From: Gadus chalcogrammus
Lineage: Eukaryota; Chordata; Actinopteri; Gadiformes; Gadidae
Length of the DNA: 64,000 nt
Reading direction: 5' to 3'
Assembly (NCBI RefSeq): GCF_026213295.1
Contig: NC_079434.1
Coordinates: 8,986,698-9,050,697, forward strand
Position 1 is the first letter of the stretch. The number at the start of each line of letters is the position of its first letter. Under the pieces are notes generated by a model. That model was given only the letters and a program-made list of their open reading frames with translations, was not told the DNA's origin and searched no databases. This document shows positions 49,664 through 61,510 of the stretch, in pieces. A program made the translations under genes and the position numbers.

Positions 49664-51809
49664 ATCGCTCTAGAGTAAAGTTTGTGAGCCCTTGGGGGGC
49701 CACCTGGCATCCCGGGGCCCCAAGCGGATTCCTGCCTTGCCTGTTCACAAGCAGGGCCTCTGACTATAATATGCTACTAGAAATATGCAATCCATCCAAC
49801 AATAATTGACCCACCATGCTGAGATCAGCAGTGATGGATATAAAAGGTTCACTTGCTCTGTGTTCGTGGTGTCGGGGATCAGTTGTTTTTCCATAGGTCC
49901 ACTGTCAAACCTGAGGAATGGACGTGTGTGTGTGTAAAAACCAACGACTCACATGCGTGTTGTATGACCGAGTACCCAAACCAACTAACCAGCTTTGTGG
50001 CAAACTTCATAAAGACAAACAATTACCTAAATATTACACAATTGAAAGGTGAAGTAAGTTGCAAAACCGTCGGAAATTGCTGTCTACTTACTGCACGTGT
50101 CCGTTTCGTTCTCCCGCATCCCACTAGAACCTGAATGAAACCTCCAGTGCGTGAGTGAATCCAGGGTGAGGCGCAGTGACTTCATTGTATGGTATAAATA
50201 GGATCCATTGTGACGTCAAACCGGCGGCCATGCCCCCATTGTAGCCCCAGGTCAGGTGTCAGAGAGTACACGCCCTGTACCTATTTGAACCTTGGATTGG
50301 GTTTCCTTCAAGGTTCAAGGACCAGACCCGCTCCCATTTCCAAAAGCCTGGCTGGTAAACCCTTGAATTTCCTTATCCTAACGATGTAAATGATACATCC
50401 GGTCATTTACTGGCAGCTACAGGCTATCATTCATAAAGAACGACAGAAAGGTGTAACGGAGGATTGTGTCAGGTGTATGGGAGAGTCACACCGTGGTTTT
50501 ATCTAAGGGCTACACTACTTCAGAGAGGAACCTCGACTTGAACCCTGGCTTATGGGAAATGTCTGCATTAAAAGATTGTTTCCTGATAACTATAAAAAGG
50601 CACTTTCCGTTCTCACTAGGCTGAAACTTTTGACTCAGCAGACCATGGATGCGGAAATCCACCGAACTGTGGACTTTTGTTTCAAATGTAAAACTACTGG
50701 AAAGCAACTCAAAGCACATTTTGGGGTAAAAAACAGATGAGTTTGATTGAAGTACCATGGCCTCCATCGACCAGGCTCTGCGTTTTCTATTCCTCATCAT
50801 GGCACACAAAAGACAAGTAAAAAAGCAATAATGATGAGAAGAATAGAGCAGTAATTCCCGTAGCATGACTCTCTTCCCCATCCGTCTAGGCTATTTATGT
50901 CACACTTTGATCGTGTTCATTTTGATACTTCTGCATATCTGTCGTTAATCAAGAACAGTCCATTTGCTGACTCACACAATTATGTACACGACAATTTAGC
51001 ATACTTGACTTAAAATATTCTAAACTAGGCTGGGGGCTAAAATAGTAATAGCAATTCATAATTATTATAAAAATAGAAGTAAAAAGATATTAGTATAAAA
51101 TAGACCAAAATAAAGGTTTGCATCCTTTTTACTGGCTTTTTTCCCCCACTAAAGTCATTCAAGTTGTTAGCATTATTTATGCAGTCATTACACAATACAA
51201 TTATTTGTTCACAAGCAATAAGTTGATACCCGTTTGATAGCCCTATAAAGAAGTTTTCATATAAAATCCAACATGATTTAGAAGAAACATAAAATCGGTA
51301 TTCGTGTGAACCAAAAAAACGAATGTTGAAACATTAGCTTGCATTCAGTTTGATTCGCTCCATATTGAAACAAATAATTGTGGCTAAATATTGATATTTT
51401 GACAATTTCAACCATTTGTAGCCAACAATGTTATTTCAGGCTGCTTTTGCTAGCTTACTACGTCTATTGGAACAGCAGGTGCATGGTGGTCGAGGACAAC
51501 ATCTGGAGATTTAGGCAGGAATCGCTCTAGAAGGACTATTGGAACACAGCCTTATAGGACTAGCAGATGAGTGGTTCACCAGCAGGGGACACAGGACTGG
51601 TCCTGGTTCTTTTTGCAGGTGAGGAGCTCAGACCTGCAAGACACGGAAAATCATCTGTTTACGAATCAGCCATTCAGAGACACTTAAATCCTAAGTGACC
51701 TACAGTGAATGGAGAAATGCCATTAAAGAGCAGATTTGGGGAGATTGGGATTCGAACTCAGAACCCAGAACACACAAACACACACAGACATATATATGTA
51801 TATCCCAGA

Positions 51810-51912
51810 GAGAGCATTGAAGCCGAAATCACAGAACTTCTCTGTGCCGATGATCAGGTTATATTTGCCAACTCAGCAGAGCATTCTCTCCATTTACAAC
51901 AACACCTTTAAA
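51810..51912 (+). pseudogene. LINE reverse-transcriptase scrap with the ADD motif
   Basis: The plus strand reads AEITELLCADDQVIFANSAE then SLHLQQHL and a stop. The CADD (usually YADD/FADD) tetrad followed by (V/I)xFA is the catalytic motif C of LINE reverse transcriptases. Only about 35 codons are left. Confidence 0.55.
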
Positions 51913-53056
51913 CAGTAAGGAATGTGGAACCCAGTAGAAAGTTGGGCGCTGTTCGATTATTTTATTTCCATATTCTATAATTATTTCTCAAAGTTTCCAC
52001 TTTCTTTACTTTGTCTGTACTATTCCTTAATATTGTTATTACCGGTTGGTTATTAAGCTGTCCTCAGTGATTTTGCTCATACATGGAGTTCTTATTGGCT
52101 GTATCTAAGCATACAGACCTAATCGGACGTAAGCCCCCGCCTTTTCCCGTAGCTGTCACTCAATGCGCAGCCCAGTAACACTACACCAGCAGACAAGTAA
52201 ACGAGATGAGGAACACCGAGTCAATTGTAGAACAGTTGTCCAGTTATAAACTGCATAAAAACGGAATGAAAGTTGAAGGGAAACAAAACCGAAGTGAGAG
52301 AGAGGGAATTGATGACCAAGCACCGGGAGTTTTATGAGTCTTGGCTAGGTTTTTTTTTTTGGAGTCCTTGGAAACCCTTGAGGAATCGGGAAAAAAAAAC
52401 AAATTCGGATTCCCCTTGACGAAGGGGTGGCAAGCTAGCGACGATACCTCCTTATTCCCCCCCAAAGGAGTGGATCGACATCACCTGTGCGAGGAGGATC
52501 CCACCTTCCTTTCCATTCCTGTTCACTTAGCATATCAGGTGAAAGCGCTCTGAAGCGCCACACATGACCAATTGACTTTTACTTTTTGACTTCTGACTTG
52601 ACATTCCCCTTTTTTGACTAAAGTATGCTGAACTGGCCTAACCAAGGGAATTAAAGGAACACTTGCAAGGAATTTATTTTTGTTTATATTTAATTTTTTC
52701 CTTATGGACAATTTTCAGCCAATTCATGGTGTTTTAAGATAATCGTTTCTGACCTAATGTTAGGGTCTAAGTTGTGGAATTCCTGAATATTCTGAATTGC
52801 ACTGAAATCTATTTTATAATTTTTCGTACAAGGTGAATACAGTTAATCTAAAAGTTAACCTGTGGCTCCAGTTAATAATTTGTGTTGTCATTTTATTCTT
52901 TCCCTCCTTACGAACCTAGTCACTAGTCCATATCTGAATACTCTACTGCCCATTAGGGTTAAACATGCAAATATCATGTGAAAAGACTGAAACAATGATA
53001 TTTAATGTTGATGAAGGATTAATGGACCAAGAGAGTTTGAGGAAAAAATATAAAAA

Positions 53057-53287
53057 ATGTCGGGAGCTTTACCTGCAAATATGCCATCACAAACTCTGAG
53101 AACATCTCATCTTGCCTCCACCAAGAATTGGTTCCAGAAATGTAATGAACTGAAACGGTCTAATGGAATAAACGCTACCGCTAGGGCTGTTGCTAGAGTG
53201 AAGTTTCTAAATAAGTGTGTGCGATCTCGCATTACAGAGTTCAAGCTGGGAAAAAGCAATACGACTCTGCAATGGTGTGCTACCTAG
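53057..53287 (+). CDS. Unrecognised 76-residue frame
   Basis: An ATG-initiated frame with basic composition (NWFQKCNELKRSNG, ARVKFLNKC). No family is recognised, there is no splice context, and it lies in transposon-rich sequence, so it may be an old element fragment. Low confidence that it is a gene. Confidence 0.12.
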   Translation: MSGALPANMPSQTLRTSHLASTKNWFQKCNELKRSNGINATARAVARVKFLNKCVRSRITEFKLGKSNTTLQWCAT

Positions 53288-53590
53288 CAAAGGTTCGAGA
53301 GATGGAACAAGGTGGTTTTGAAGCACGTATTTGTAGGTCCGGTATGCAGACTAAAGTCAATAGCAAACTACAGAAACAGGTTATATTTGGTCAAGAAAGA
53401 TTTGGACTTGGATAGAGAGGCTGTTGGACATTGATGTTCAGCAGGCCAGGAGAATGATGATGGAGAGAACACAGTTCCTGTGACTGCTGGACCACAAGTT
53501 AAAGCCGGAGTGCCCCAAGGCCACTACTGTGCATGGCGGGAAAATATGAATATGATGATGATTATGATGATGACACACATACACACACAC

Positions 53591-56500
53591 TTACTCTGTC
53601 TTCTCCTTGCAAATATACTTGATGCCAGGTTTGAGTTCCTTCTGTAGGTTCTTTAAAGATTCATCCGTACAGTTCGCCCTTTGAAAGAATGTAAAATTGT
53701 AAAACTACTTGTATATTTAGGAAGGATTAAGAGATCTTAGTAAATAACCTTACCCAACGTTGTCCTTGGTTACCAGGACGACAGACAAACGCGCCCCCTT
53801 CATTAGGCCGGGTGTGAACTTTTGACTTCGATGGCTGCCAAAAGTATTACTACAAATTATGTGCCCCAAAAAAGAGTTAGGTTTCCTCATTGAGAATGAT
53901 AGATACCTGTCTTATAACAATGTATCGTTGTATTGCAACATATATTCAGTGTTTGCGTCTACACGGTCGAGGGGATGTGGCCATAACTTTCAAACCAATA
54001 AAAAACGTTTTTTTCTAGGAGTAAAAGGGAGTTTTGTCAATTAAATCCTGAATGAGCAAATTGCGATATGCCTACTTTTTGTCCTGCCTTATATGCTAAT
54101 TATTTTTAAATATGTAACAGTTCTCTGAGATAACATAGAAAAGACTTCCAGGAACTGTTTTAACAAAAAACCTGTTTAGAAAATAAAAGCCCTGCCTTGT
54201 TTCCTTCGAGCCAGGCACTAAACAAGGTCATTAATGAACATGGCTTCAAGCTATGCTGGTAATCATCCCAAACAGTGGTTGTTGTTTGGGAATGTCTGAA
54301 GCTATGCCCAGGTTATTTTAATCTACGAGCTCTTAGAAGTGTTAGACGTCGTTACGTTAACGCGGTAACTCACCTGTGAGGGTCGAAGGGGGTATCTCTG
54401 GAGCCGTTGAGCAGGACGGCAGCATCTCCGCAGGCAACCACTGCAAACTGAACCACACGACATGTCACATGCATTGTTATGACCAGGGGCGGCCACGGCA
54501 GTGGTTATCAGTCAACCAGCGCATCAGTGGATCTGAGCTTCCCTCCATCCAGGATAAGTACAACGGATGGTGTGTCAGAAAGCCTGATCGTCCAATGAGC
54601 ACATTGGTACCAGTGCCAATCAGCAAGATGCAGCGGACTTGAGGAGGAGGTGGAGAGGCATGCTTTAAAAAGCATTCAGGGGTCTCCCGGTCCTCGGGCG
54701 TGGAGAGGCTGGTCTTCGTTGGTGACGTGATTCCACCCGGATGGACAGGAGTCACAGGACTGTGGATTCCTCCAAGATGTTTTTGTTATTTTGAGTAGAA
54801 TACTTCGTTTGGTTTGAATAAACATACCTTTTTGGCTTAAGCAGCAGAGACGTTGTGCTGATTGGGGGGAAGGGAGACACCCTAATGAGGCCCGGGATAC
54901 CACAGTGTGTACGTGTATTTCTGTCTGTGGGTCTGAGTCTGCGCATGTGTGCATGCCCGTGTGTGTGTCTGTGTCTGTGCGTTTTGCCAGACCGAGGAAC
55001 CAGAACTAAATAATTTGTACTGCCATATACTGTATACGATATGCAATAAATAATCTTGAATCAGTTGAATCTTGATATTGTCTTGTAAAGAACGTTGTTA
55101 GCTGCATTCAAATGGTGCTACACAACACAAGGTAAGCTATGCTCATCTTATCCATTCCAATGTAGGCCTAAACATTGTGAGTCGACTGTCTCGTGATGAC
55201 GTACCTCAGCAGACGCTCTGCTCCAGAAGGATCTGACCGGGTTGTTCACACATTGAGTCCAGCCAGGACACCCAGAGTCGAACGTTTCTGACACAAGAGA
55301 GGCAGAGAGACAGACCAGAGCATGAGAATCAGATGTTTCCAGATCATTAAACAGGAAATAAGTTGGCAGGACTAAACATAAAGGGCTTTATATATATCTA
55401 CACTATATACATGTCCTACTCCAGTATTGTATATATGGTAGTGGTGTCTTACCATTGCTCCCCTGCTTCCCACACCAGGTCTTTCCATCCAGCACAGATC
55501 CCAGCATGGTGTCCTCCAGTGTCTGGTAGCAGCCCCCTGACACCTGGTGGGCCACCTCCCTGGTCCCGCTCCAAAACAACGTCTGGGACACACACCCTAG
55601 TGTTGGCTCGTTCGTTCGCGAACCGGTTCGAATAAATGAGTCTTTAGGACGAACAAACCGAACCGGTTCGTCTCTCTCGTTGGTTCGTTGGTTCGTCTCG
55701 TTCACCATTCGATTCACCGGAATTCACCGCGACTGAACGAACGAAGGAGTTTCCGGTAGCACTAACTCCACTGAGTCTGACTGACTCAGCTGAGAGCCGT
55801 GCAATGGCGTGCATTCCATGATGCGATTTACCGCTACCGGAAACCAGGCTGAATGAACAAACGATTCGCGAATGACTCCTCCCAGTTCAGTCGAGTTTCC
55901 GGTACCACTGAGTCTGACTGACTCAGCTGAGAACCGTGCAATGGCGTGCATTCCATGATGCGATTCACCGTTACCGGAAACTAGGCTGATTCGCGAACGA
56001 CTCCTCCACCGAGTTTCAGGTGAATCGATTCACCGGTCGACTGAACTGGGAGGAGTCGTTCACGAATAGTATGTTCGTTCAGCCTGGTTTCCGGTAGCGG
56101 TAAATCGCATCATGGAATGCACGCCATTGCACGGTTCTCAGCTGAGTCAGACTCAGTGGAGTTAGTGCTACCGGAAACTCGACTGAACGAACGAACGAAC
56201 GAACGATTAGCGAACGACTCCTCTTGGCGAACTGGCGAACTACACACGTGCATTAAATAACGGCGGGTGTAGCTCCACGTTTTCGCCAACCTTTCAGACG
56301 GCTTGGTAACTCAATGGAGGAGTGTCGAAAAATAGGTAGGCTCAGCACGTTTATTTAGGGACCGTGCCCAACTTTTTGCGGTGGAAAGCCAATATCAGCG
56401 AGCCGCACTGAACCGCACTGCTCGGCGGAAACGGCATTATAAGCAAAAAAGCCGCACTGTACCCCAACAAACAGTAGCGTACCGCTCGGTGGAAACGAGG

Positions 56501-59500
56501 CATACGAATGAGCGGGTTCGTTGGTTATCGTAGCCTAGACTTGTGGGTTATTGGCGCAGACAGGGTCAGGGCTCCAGCCTATTCGTGACTAGACGTTGAC
56601 GAGATTGAGATCCCTTAGCTAGTCACAGCCACTCAGTTGAGAAATTTCCTCCTCTCTCCAATTGAACCCCATGTTATTCACTAGCCGCCAACACTTTCGG
56701 GGAAATGAATGGGAGTCAGTGGAGGTGTTTTTATTGATGTGCTCCCTACAAAAAACAAAGCCATTAAAGTAGTCGTTTTTAAGGGCATTCATTCATTACA
56801 GTAGTCTGGGCAATCTCAATTTTTTTTTTTTCTGAACAATGTTAAGGAGGATCTTCCTCCCTCTCCTCAATGGAATGGAAGCCTCTTTTGTTTTTCCCTT
56901 TTTCCACGTGAGGTACACAAATTAAAATCGCTGACCCGCAACCCTGTTTGAGTGTCTCCTTTGAAAAACTCAGCCGCCGATCATCGGGGTTGCCACAATA
57001 TATATATATATACACACATACATACAAACCTACATAAATATATACACATGCACACACACACAAACACACACAGGCACGTGTGGAGGGAGGACTGCTGCAC
57101 TTCTGCACCGCTCGATTCTATAAAAATCCTCCTCCACTGACCGCCAGTGGCAGACTAAAGTGGTCAGTGGCCCTTAGGCTACTGTTTGTGTGAGGCCCCC
57201 TTACTGATTACACAAATTAACTAGGCTACATTTAAACCAAAAAAAGCTTGCGTGTAAAAGCGTTGAGGGGAATATCACATGGCCCGCGGGCACAGAGTCA
57301 GCGCACTGGCATACACAGACCCATTGAGACAGCCTCTACTAAAACAGCAATGATATAGAAACAAGGGTTGATTCGCTTTACCTGCCGCGACCATGTATTT
57401 CTGTTGCCCAACCGACTGACCAACCGATCGAGCTAAAAAGGCATTCACAGGGCATCTGCAAGCTGGTAACAGCGTTAACATCAGCAGCAGTATGTCATAT
57501 ACTGTACTGAAATGTACCTGCGCGCGTGTTGTAATTATGGTAAAGCACCCGGGTGATGATCGCCCTCTTTACACAGCAACATCACAACATCCTTACCGAG
57601 ACAAAAATCGAACCGTTGTGCAATACTCAAATAAAACAAAGCCATACAAATACTATAAACGCAGAAGCAGGACACAATAAAAGCAATGATGCCATCGCAG
57701 CAGAATCATAAATACATATTCTTTTGTTTTGCCCATCGTGGATCTAGTCAATGTTGAACTAGCGGCACATTTTTTAAAGTCTGCTACATTGAGTCTTATG
57801 AAGATAAATGGTAGCTGGAAAAAACTGGAGCTTTTCGCTTTTTTCAACATGTTGGCTCTATGCTGTCCAAAAGCCGTGAGGTAATTACCAAAATTTAACC
57901 ACAAATCTGACCAATCAGCAGTTTGATTTATTAATATTTATCAATATTTATCAATATTTATCTACCAAAGACTTGGTAGTAACAGTCGCAGTCCCCTCTC
58001 AACGGAGGACAGATACACAACGTCAGAGCAGGAATGTTGTGTGTTTTTAAATGTGTAGGCTGTATCCAAATGTGTTGTTGTTTTTTAGTCCAAGCTAAAG
58101 TTTTTTAAAAATGGGAGCAGGTCATTGTAAGGTTGAGCAGTAATTATTCATTCATACGCTATATAAACGCTAAAATTATCAAAATGTTACTTGCAAATGT
58201 GATAATTAGTAAAGCTTATGTTCGTTTATCAGTGTAATCACTGCTTTGTAAAGAGGGTGGGGGTCATGTCAAGCATGCAGAACACAAAAAAAAAGTATAT
58301 GGTACAAACTAGTTTGCATTAAAGTTATAATATAATCTCATAAAATACAATAAATTGATTAAAGTACAACTACTTGCTGACTCACTTAACATAAATAGCT
58401 TACTTATGTCAAGGAATTGGAACAAATTTGTTGAAAACACCTGTTTATGAACGACCAGCCTAGGTATAGCCTAACCATGAGTTAGAAACAGTAGTAGTGT
58501 GCTCAGGATATTTACCCAGTTGTACTTGGGCAGAGGAGGCGCGATGGACAGCAGGTGATCGTAGGCCTGCGGCGGGACCTGACAGGGGTCATGGTCCACG
58601 TACGCTTGCTCAAAGGCACTCCAGACCTTCACACAGTAGGTGCTTCAAACACAAACAGAGAGTGGTTAGAGTAAGACAGACCCTGAACATGGCCTGCAGA
58701 ACAATCTATATCATCCTTAAAGTTGTAGGGATTGATGAAAGATCACACAAGTTAATTATATAATTTGATTTGAGCAATTTTTTTAATAAATACTAATATT
58801 ATCAACCAAACACAAACCAGGCCGGAGATTCTTGGCCCATTATTTGCATACATGTTTTATTGAAACAGAGCTCCACTTAATGAACTTATTAAGTGAACTT
58901 AAAGGTCACTTAATAACAAGTCAACGATTAAACAAATCCTAAAAAGTAGGACCACAGATTAGGCTTCAGAGAGGAACCGCTGGCCGAATATTGGATTGGT
59001 GTCACTGCACACAGGACAAGTCCATCAGGACAAGTCAACACTATATAACCAGGCACCAAGTCAGAACCCATAGCTGTGGGATCTTGTGACCTAAATCTTT
59101 AACATGCAGAGGAACCATGCATGACATTATCACAATGTCAACAAAGAGTATAAAAACATAGAACCTATTTTTACATGTTTTTACATCTCATAAAAAGTGC
59201 TAGGTTCATTTTGATTTCTTCATTGTTCTTATTATTGTAAAAGTGCGTCAAAAATAGTGAGAAAGTGAAACTAGGAGCCAGTTAGGCTGTTCATCTGTTT
59301 GGTGACCGACCAGGACATGTGCAGGTCTGACAGCATCCAGGGCAAGGTGTGGTGTGTGAGTTAAACGGGAACATGAACTGAATGAACTTCATAGATCCCT
59401 CATCATTTATAAAGCATTTCTCCTACACACATTAGTGTGGACTTTTTCCCCGTGTGTGTGGATAAAGAAGAAGCTGAGATCCGTGGTCCAGCAGTGATTC

Positions 59501-60248
59501 TGCAGACCCATTCGGCTGTTATCGTTGTTGTTTTTCTTCACGATAAAGTATTTTGTCAATACTTGCTCCGGACCCCTCGATTTCTTTTACTTTCTCTTAA
59601 ATTAGTCTAAGTGTTTTATATCTCGGTTAAAATCCACTATAGGAGCGACCTTGCAGAAAAAGTAAACACTACTGTTCAATACAGTACAGATGTAAAAGAA
59701 ACACTGAATTACTGTGTAGAGACCTATTCTCCCCTTGTGGCTTGGATACACTGCCAAAAGAAAAGAAAATATAGTTATAATGCTGTACTAATACAGTTCA
59801 TGTTACTTTGTTATGGACAAAAAGTAGTCATTTGAATTCAATCATGTCTTCTCATATGAACCTGGGCAGATAGGATATTTCTCACAGCTATTTCCTTATG
59901 TGGTGGGATCTGCATATTATTATCCAATAACTTGGACTATTATGGTCCAAATATAAGACAGGAGAGGCAGTCGGCGCTTGAGGTATTTTATATTTTTGGA
60001 ATATGGCCCCCTTTGAAAAAAGTTTGGACACCCCTGCTATACACAGAACAGCCCACATAAGGGAGATTAAAAAAGATGGAATGTTGGCTCTACCTGTGTC
60101 CCTCCGCAGTCTTCCTCTCGCAGTCCTGAATGAACGTGTCCTTGAAGTTATTTTTTTTGCACAGCACCACCACCAGGAACACCACCAGGACCACCACCAG
60201 GACGGCTATGGTGCAGCCGCCCACCACCAGCACACAACGCTTAACCAT
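53591..60248 (-). CDS. cd38: CD38-like ADP-ribosyl cyclase / NAD glycohydrolase, seven exons
   Basis: The enzyme turns NAD into cyclic ADP-ribose and ADP-ribose at the cell surface and in organelles. Exons on the minus strand, all GT-AG and in phase: 60248-60094, 58642-58516, 55582-55453, 55287-55205, 54447-54374, 53849-53754, 53678-53591; 753 bases, 250 residues (human 300). Exon 1 gives a short cytoplasmic tail (MVKR) and a Val/Leu-rich membrane anchor, as expected for a type II protein. Later exons show DPCQV, TLFWSGTREV, TLEDTMLGSVLDGKTWCG (the Glu and Asp of the active site), CVNNPVRSFW (active-site Trp) and AVLLNGSRDTPFD. Odd points: where the family has the FGS-(V/I)-E catalytic glutamate, exon 6 reads FGSHRSQKF; the usual Cys before exon 3 is Tyr (PKYNW). 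The final TAA overlaps a good donor (AGA|GTAAGT), so a further exon is possible. BST1 is an alternative name, but the N-terminal anchor favours CD38. Confidence 0.9.
55600..56245. mobile_element. Nested palindromic element in cd38 intron 2
   Basis: A ~100-base unit starting AGTTTCCGGTAGCACTAACT and running through GACTGACTCAGCTGAGA and GCAATGGCGTGCATTCCATG occurs in direct orientation at about 55748-55855 and 55893-55985, and inverted at about 56088-56180. GAACGAACGA/TTCGTTCG and GATTCGCGAA runs fill the ends. Such a structure could form large cruciforms. It is non-coding and starts about 16 bases from the exon 3 acceptor. Confidence 0.8.
56380..56515. mobile_element. Short GCGGTGGAAA...TCGGTGGAAACG element fragment
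   Basis: Repeated and partly inverted GCCGCACTG / CAGTGCGG and CTCGGCGGAAACG / CTCGGTGGAAACG motifs. This resembles the GTTTCCACCGAG-type ends of fish DNA transposons. Also in cd38 intron 2. Confidence 0.4.
57000..57075. repeat. (TA)n-(CA)n stretch
   Basis: Short TATATATA run followed by interrupted CA repeats in cd38 intron 2. Confidence 0.85.
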
Positions 60249-60380
60249 CAAGCCGGCTTCTGAACTCAACCCTTCAGCTATCTGGGTCGATACAGCCCTT
60301 CAGGTTGACGCACTCTGCCCTGAACTTCTTCCTCCACCTGTTACTTTCTGCTCCTCTCTCGCTTGTGGCTCCTCTGAGTC

Positions 60381-60388
60381 TATTTATA
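60381..60388 (-). promoter_or_regulatory. cd38: TATA box of cd38
   Basis: TATAAATA on the minus strand, about 133 bases upstream of the start codon at 60248. A start about 30 bases further would leave a 5' UTR of roughly 100 bases with no upstream ATG. Confidence 0.6.
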
Positions 60389-60756
60389 CGGGTGAACTCT
60401 CTGGAATAGAGCAGAAACAAGTGTATACACGGCCGCACTCCCTGTCTTCAGGTTAACGCAGGTCATTGTCCCTACACTCACTACTGACCTGCTTGGTTAA
60501 ATATCGTCAGTCTGAATCGTTTCCGGTATAAATGGGTCCAAAGTCTTTTCAGCGTCTTCCAAATAGTTCACCGGTCATAGCAGCCATGCATGATCACAAC
60601 AGAGATTATTGTGGTTTTGAGCTGTTATGTGCCCCAGGAACCCCCCTCCCCCCAAAAGGACGAGACTTCTAGCAATGGTGACTCTTTTGCATGGTCTTTT
60701 TCCCTGTAAAGAAATAAGGTATAGGCCTTCTTACTTCTAAAACTGAATTTGAAAAT

Positions 60757-61074
60757 GTGCAATGTACTCTGCTCTACTCTCCACTCTCTCTCTGTTTCCC
60801 TATCTCCTTATTCGCCTCTTGTTCTGTTACATGTATGAACGTTTTACACTGTGAAACATGCCCGTCTTATTCCCGGTATGGAGCGTGCGTTTACACCGAC
60901 CAAGGTACTATACCGGCTTGGTTTCGCACCCCAATCTACCCTCTCGGACCCTACACATATTGGGGGTTTCTTTTTCATGGAAATGTGATTAGACGGCTTT
61001 GCAGTTCCAGGGGCTTGAATTGGGTAGAGGTTTTACGTCTCTACGACAGAGACAACGCAGCGATATTAACATGA
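60757..61074 (+). CDS. Unrecognised 105-residue frame
   Basis: An ATG-initiated frame upstream of cd38 on the other strand, with several cysteines (NVLHCETCPSYSRYGACVY) and an aromatic-rich middle. No family is recognised and no splice or promoter context stands out. It is either a small unknown gene, an element fragment, or chance. Confidence 0.15.
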   Translation: MQCTLLYSPLSLCFPISLFASCSVTCMNVLHCETCPSYSRYGACVYTDQGTIPAWFRTPIYPLGPYTYWGFLFHGNVIRRLCSSRGLNWVEVLRLYDRDNAAILT

Positions 61075-61334
61075 TTTGGTGCCGGAGATGGTAAAAGCTG
61101 CAAACTCGGCACAAATGTAGGTGACTGTGGGACAATATTGTGTAAAATTAATAGCAATAAGGCGAAAGACGACGGAGATATATTGTATATATTAGATATG
61201 ATATATTATATTTATTATTATATCACCAGGCAAGAGAGTCTTACTGGTGTTCACCATGAAGGTGTAAATCTGTTCCTGGTCTTGGCTGTTCTGATCCTGG
61301 CATCTTCTCTGGTTCGTACAAGTGAGAACAAGAC

Positions 61335-61510
61335 AGATGACTACCCGCCTGTCATCGAGTCCTTGCCTGCCCGACTGCCTGCCTGACTGCCTGCCTGTTA
61401 CCGGACCCCTGACTGCATGACTACCCGCCTGTCGTCGAGCCCCTGACTGTCTGACTGCCTGCCTGTTACCGGACCCCTGCCTATCTGACTACCCGCCTGC
61501 CTACCAATAA
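61335..61510 (+). repeat. Tandem repeat of ~70-77 bases, rich in CTGCCTGAC
   Basis: GACTACCCGCCTGTC recurs at about 61339, 61416 and 61486 along with GACTGCCTGCCTGTTACCGG. The stretch downstream to 61580 (TCTGCCTTCCTGTGTCCAGC) is like the end of a dispersed fish retroelement, not further identified. Confidence 0.6.

Larger units (their letters stand above)
48480..51245. repeat. Segmental duplication, copy B
   Basis: Contains, in order, a remnant of the last UBAN-gene exon (48490-48575), the pseudo-exon 48824-48949, the LINE tail, the right tip of the hAT remnant (near 49590), and a right part matching 39396-41005 almost throughout, including the GAACCTCGACTTGAACCCTG and ATGTCACACTTTGATCGTGTT stretches. 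Confidence 0.88.

Noticed and set aside
54376..54642. Plus-strand frame over the cd38 exon 5 region
   Set aside because: It overlaps the antisense of a well supported cd38 exon; the remainder (to about 54830) looks like an unidentified element end.
55363..55717. Frames over cd38 exon 3 extending into the TTCGTTCG palindrome
   Set aside because: The minus-strand frame is real only for 55453-55582; the extension is intron and transposon.
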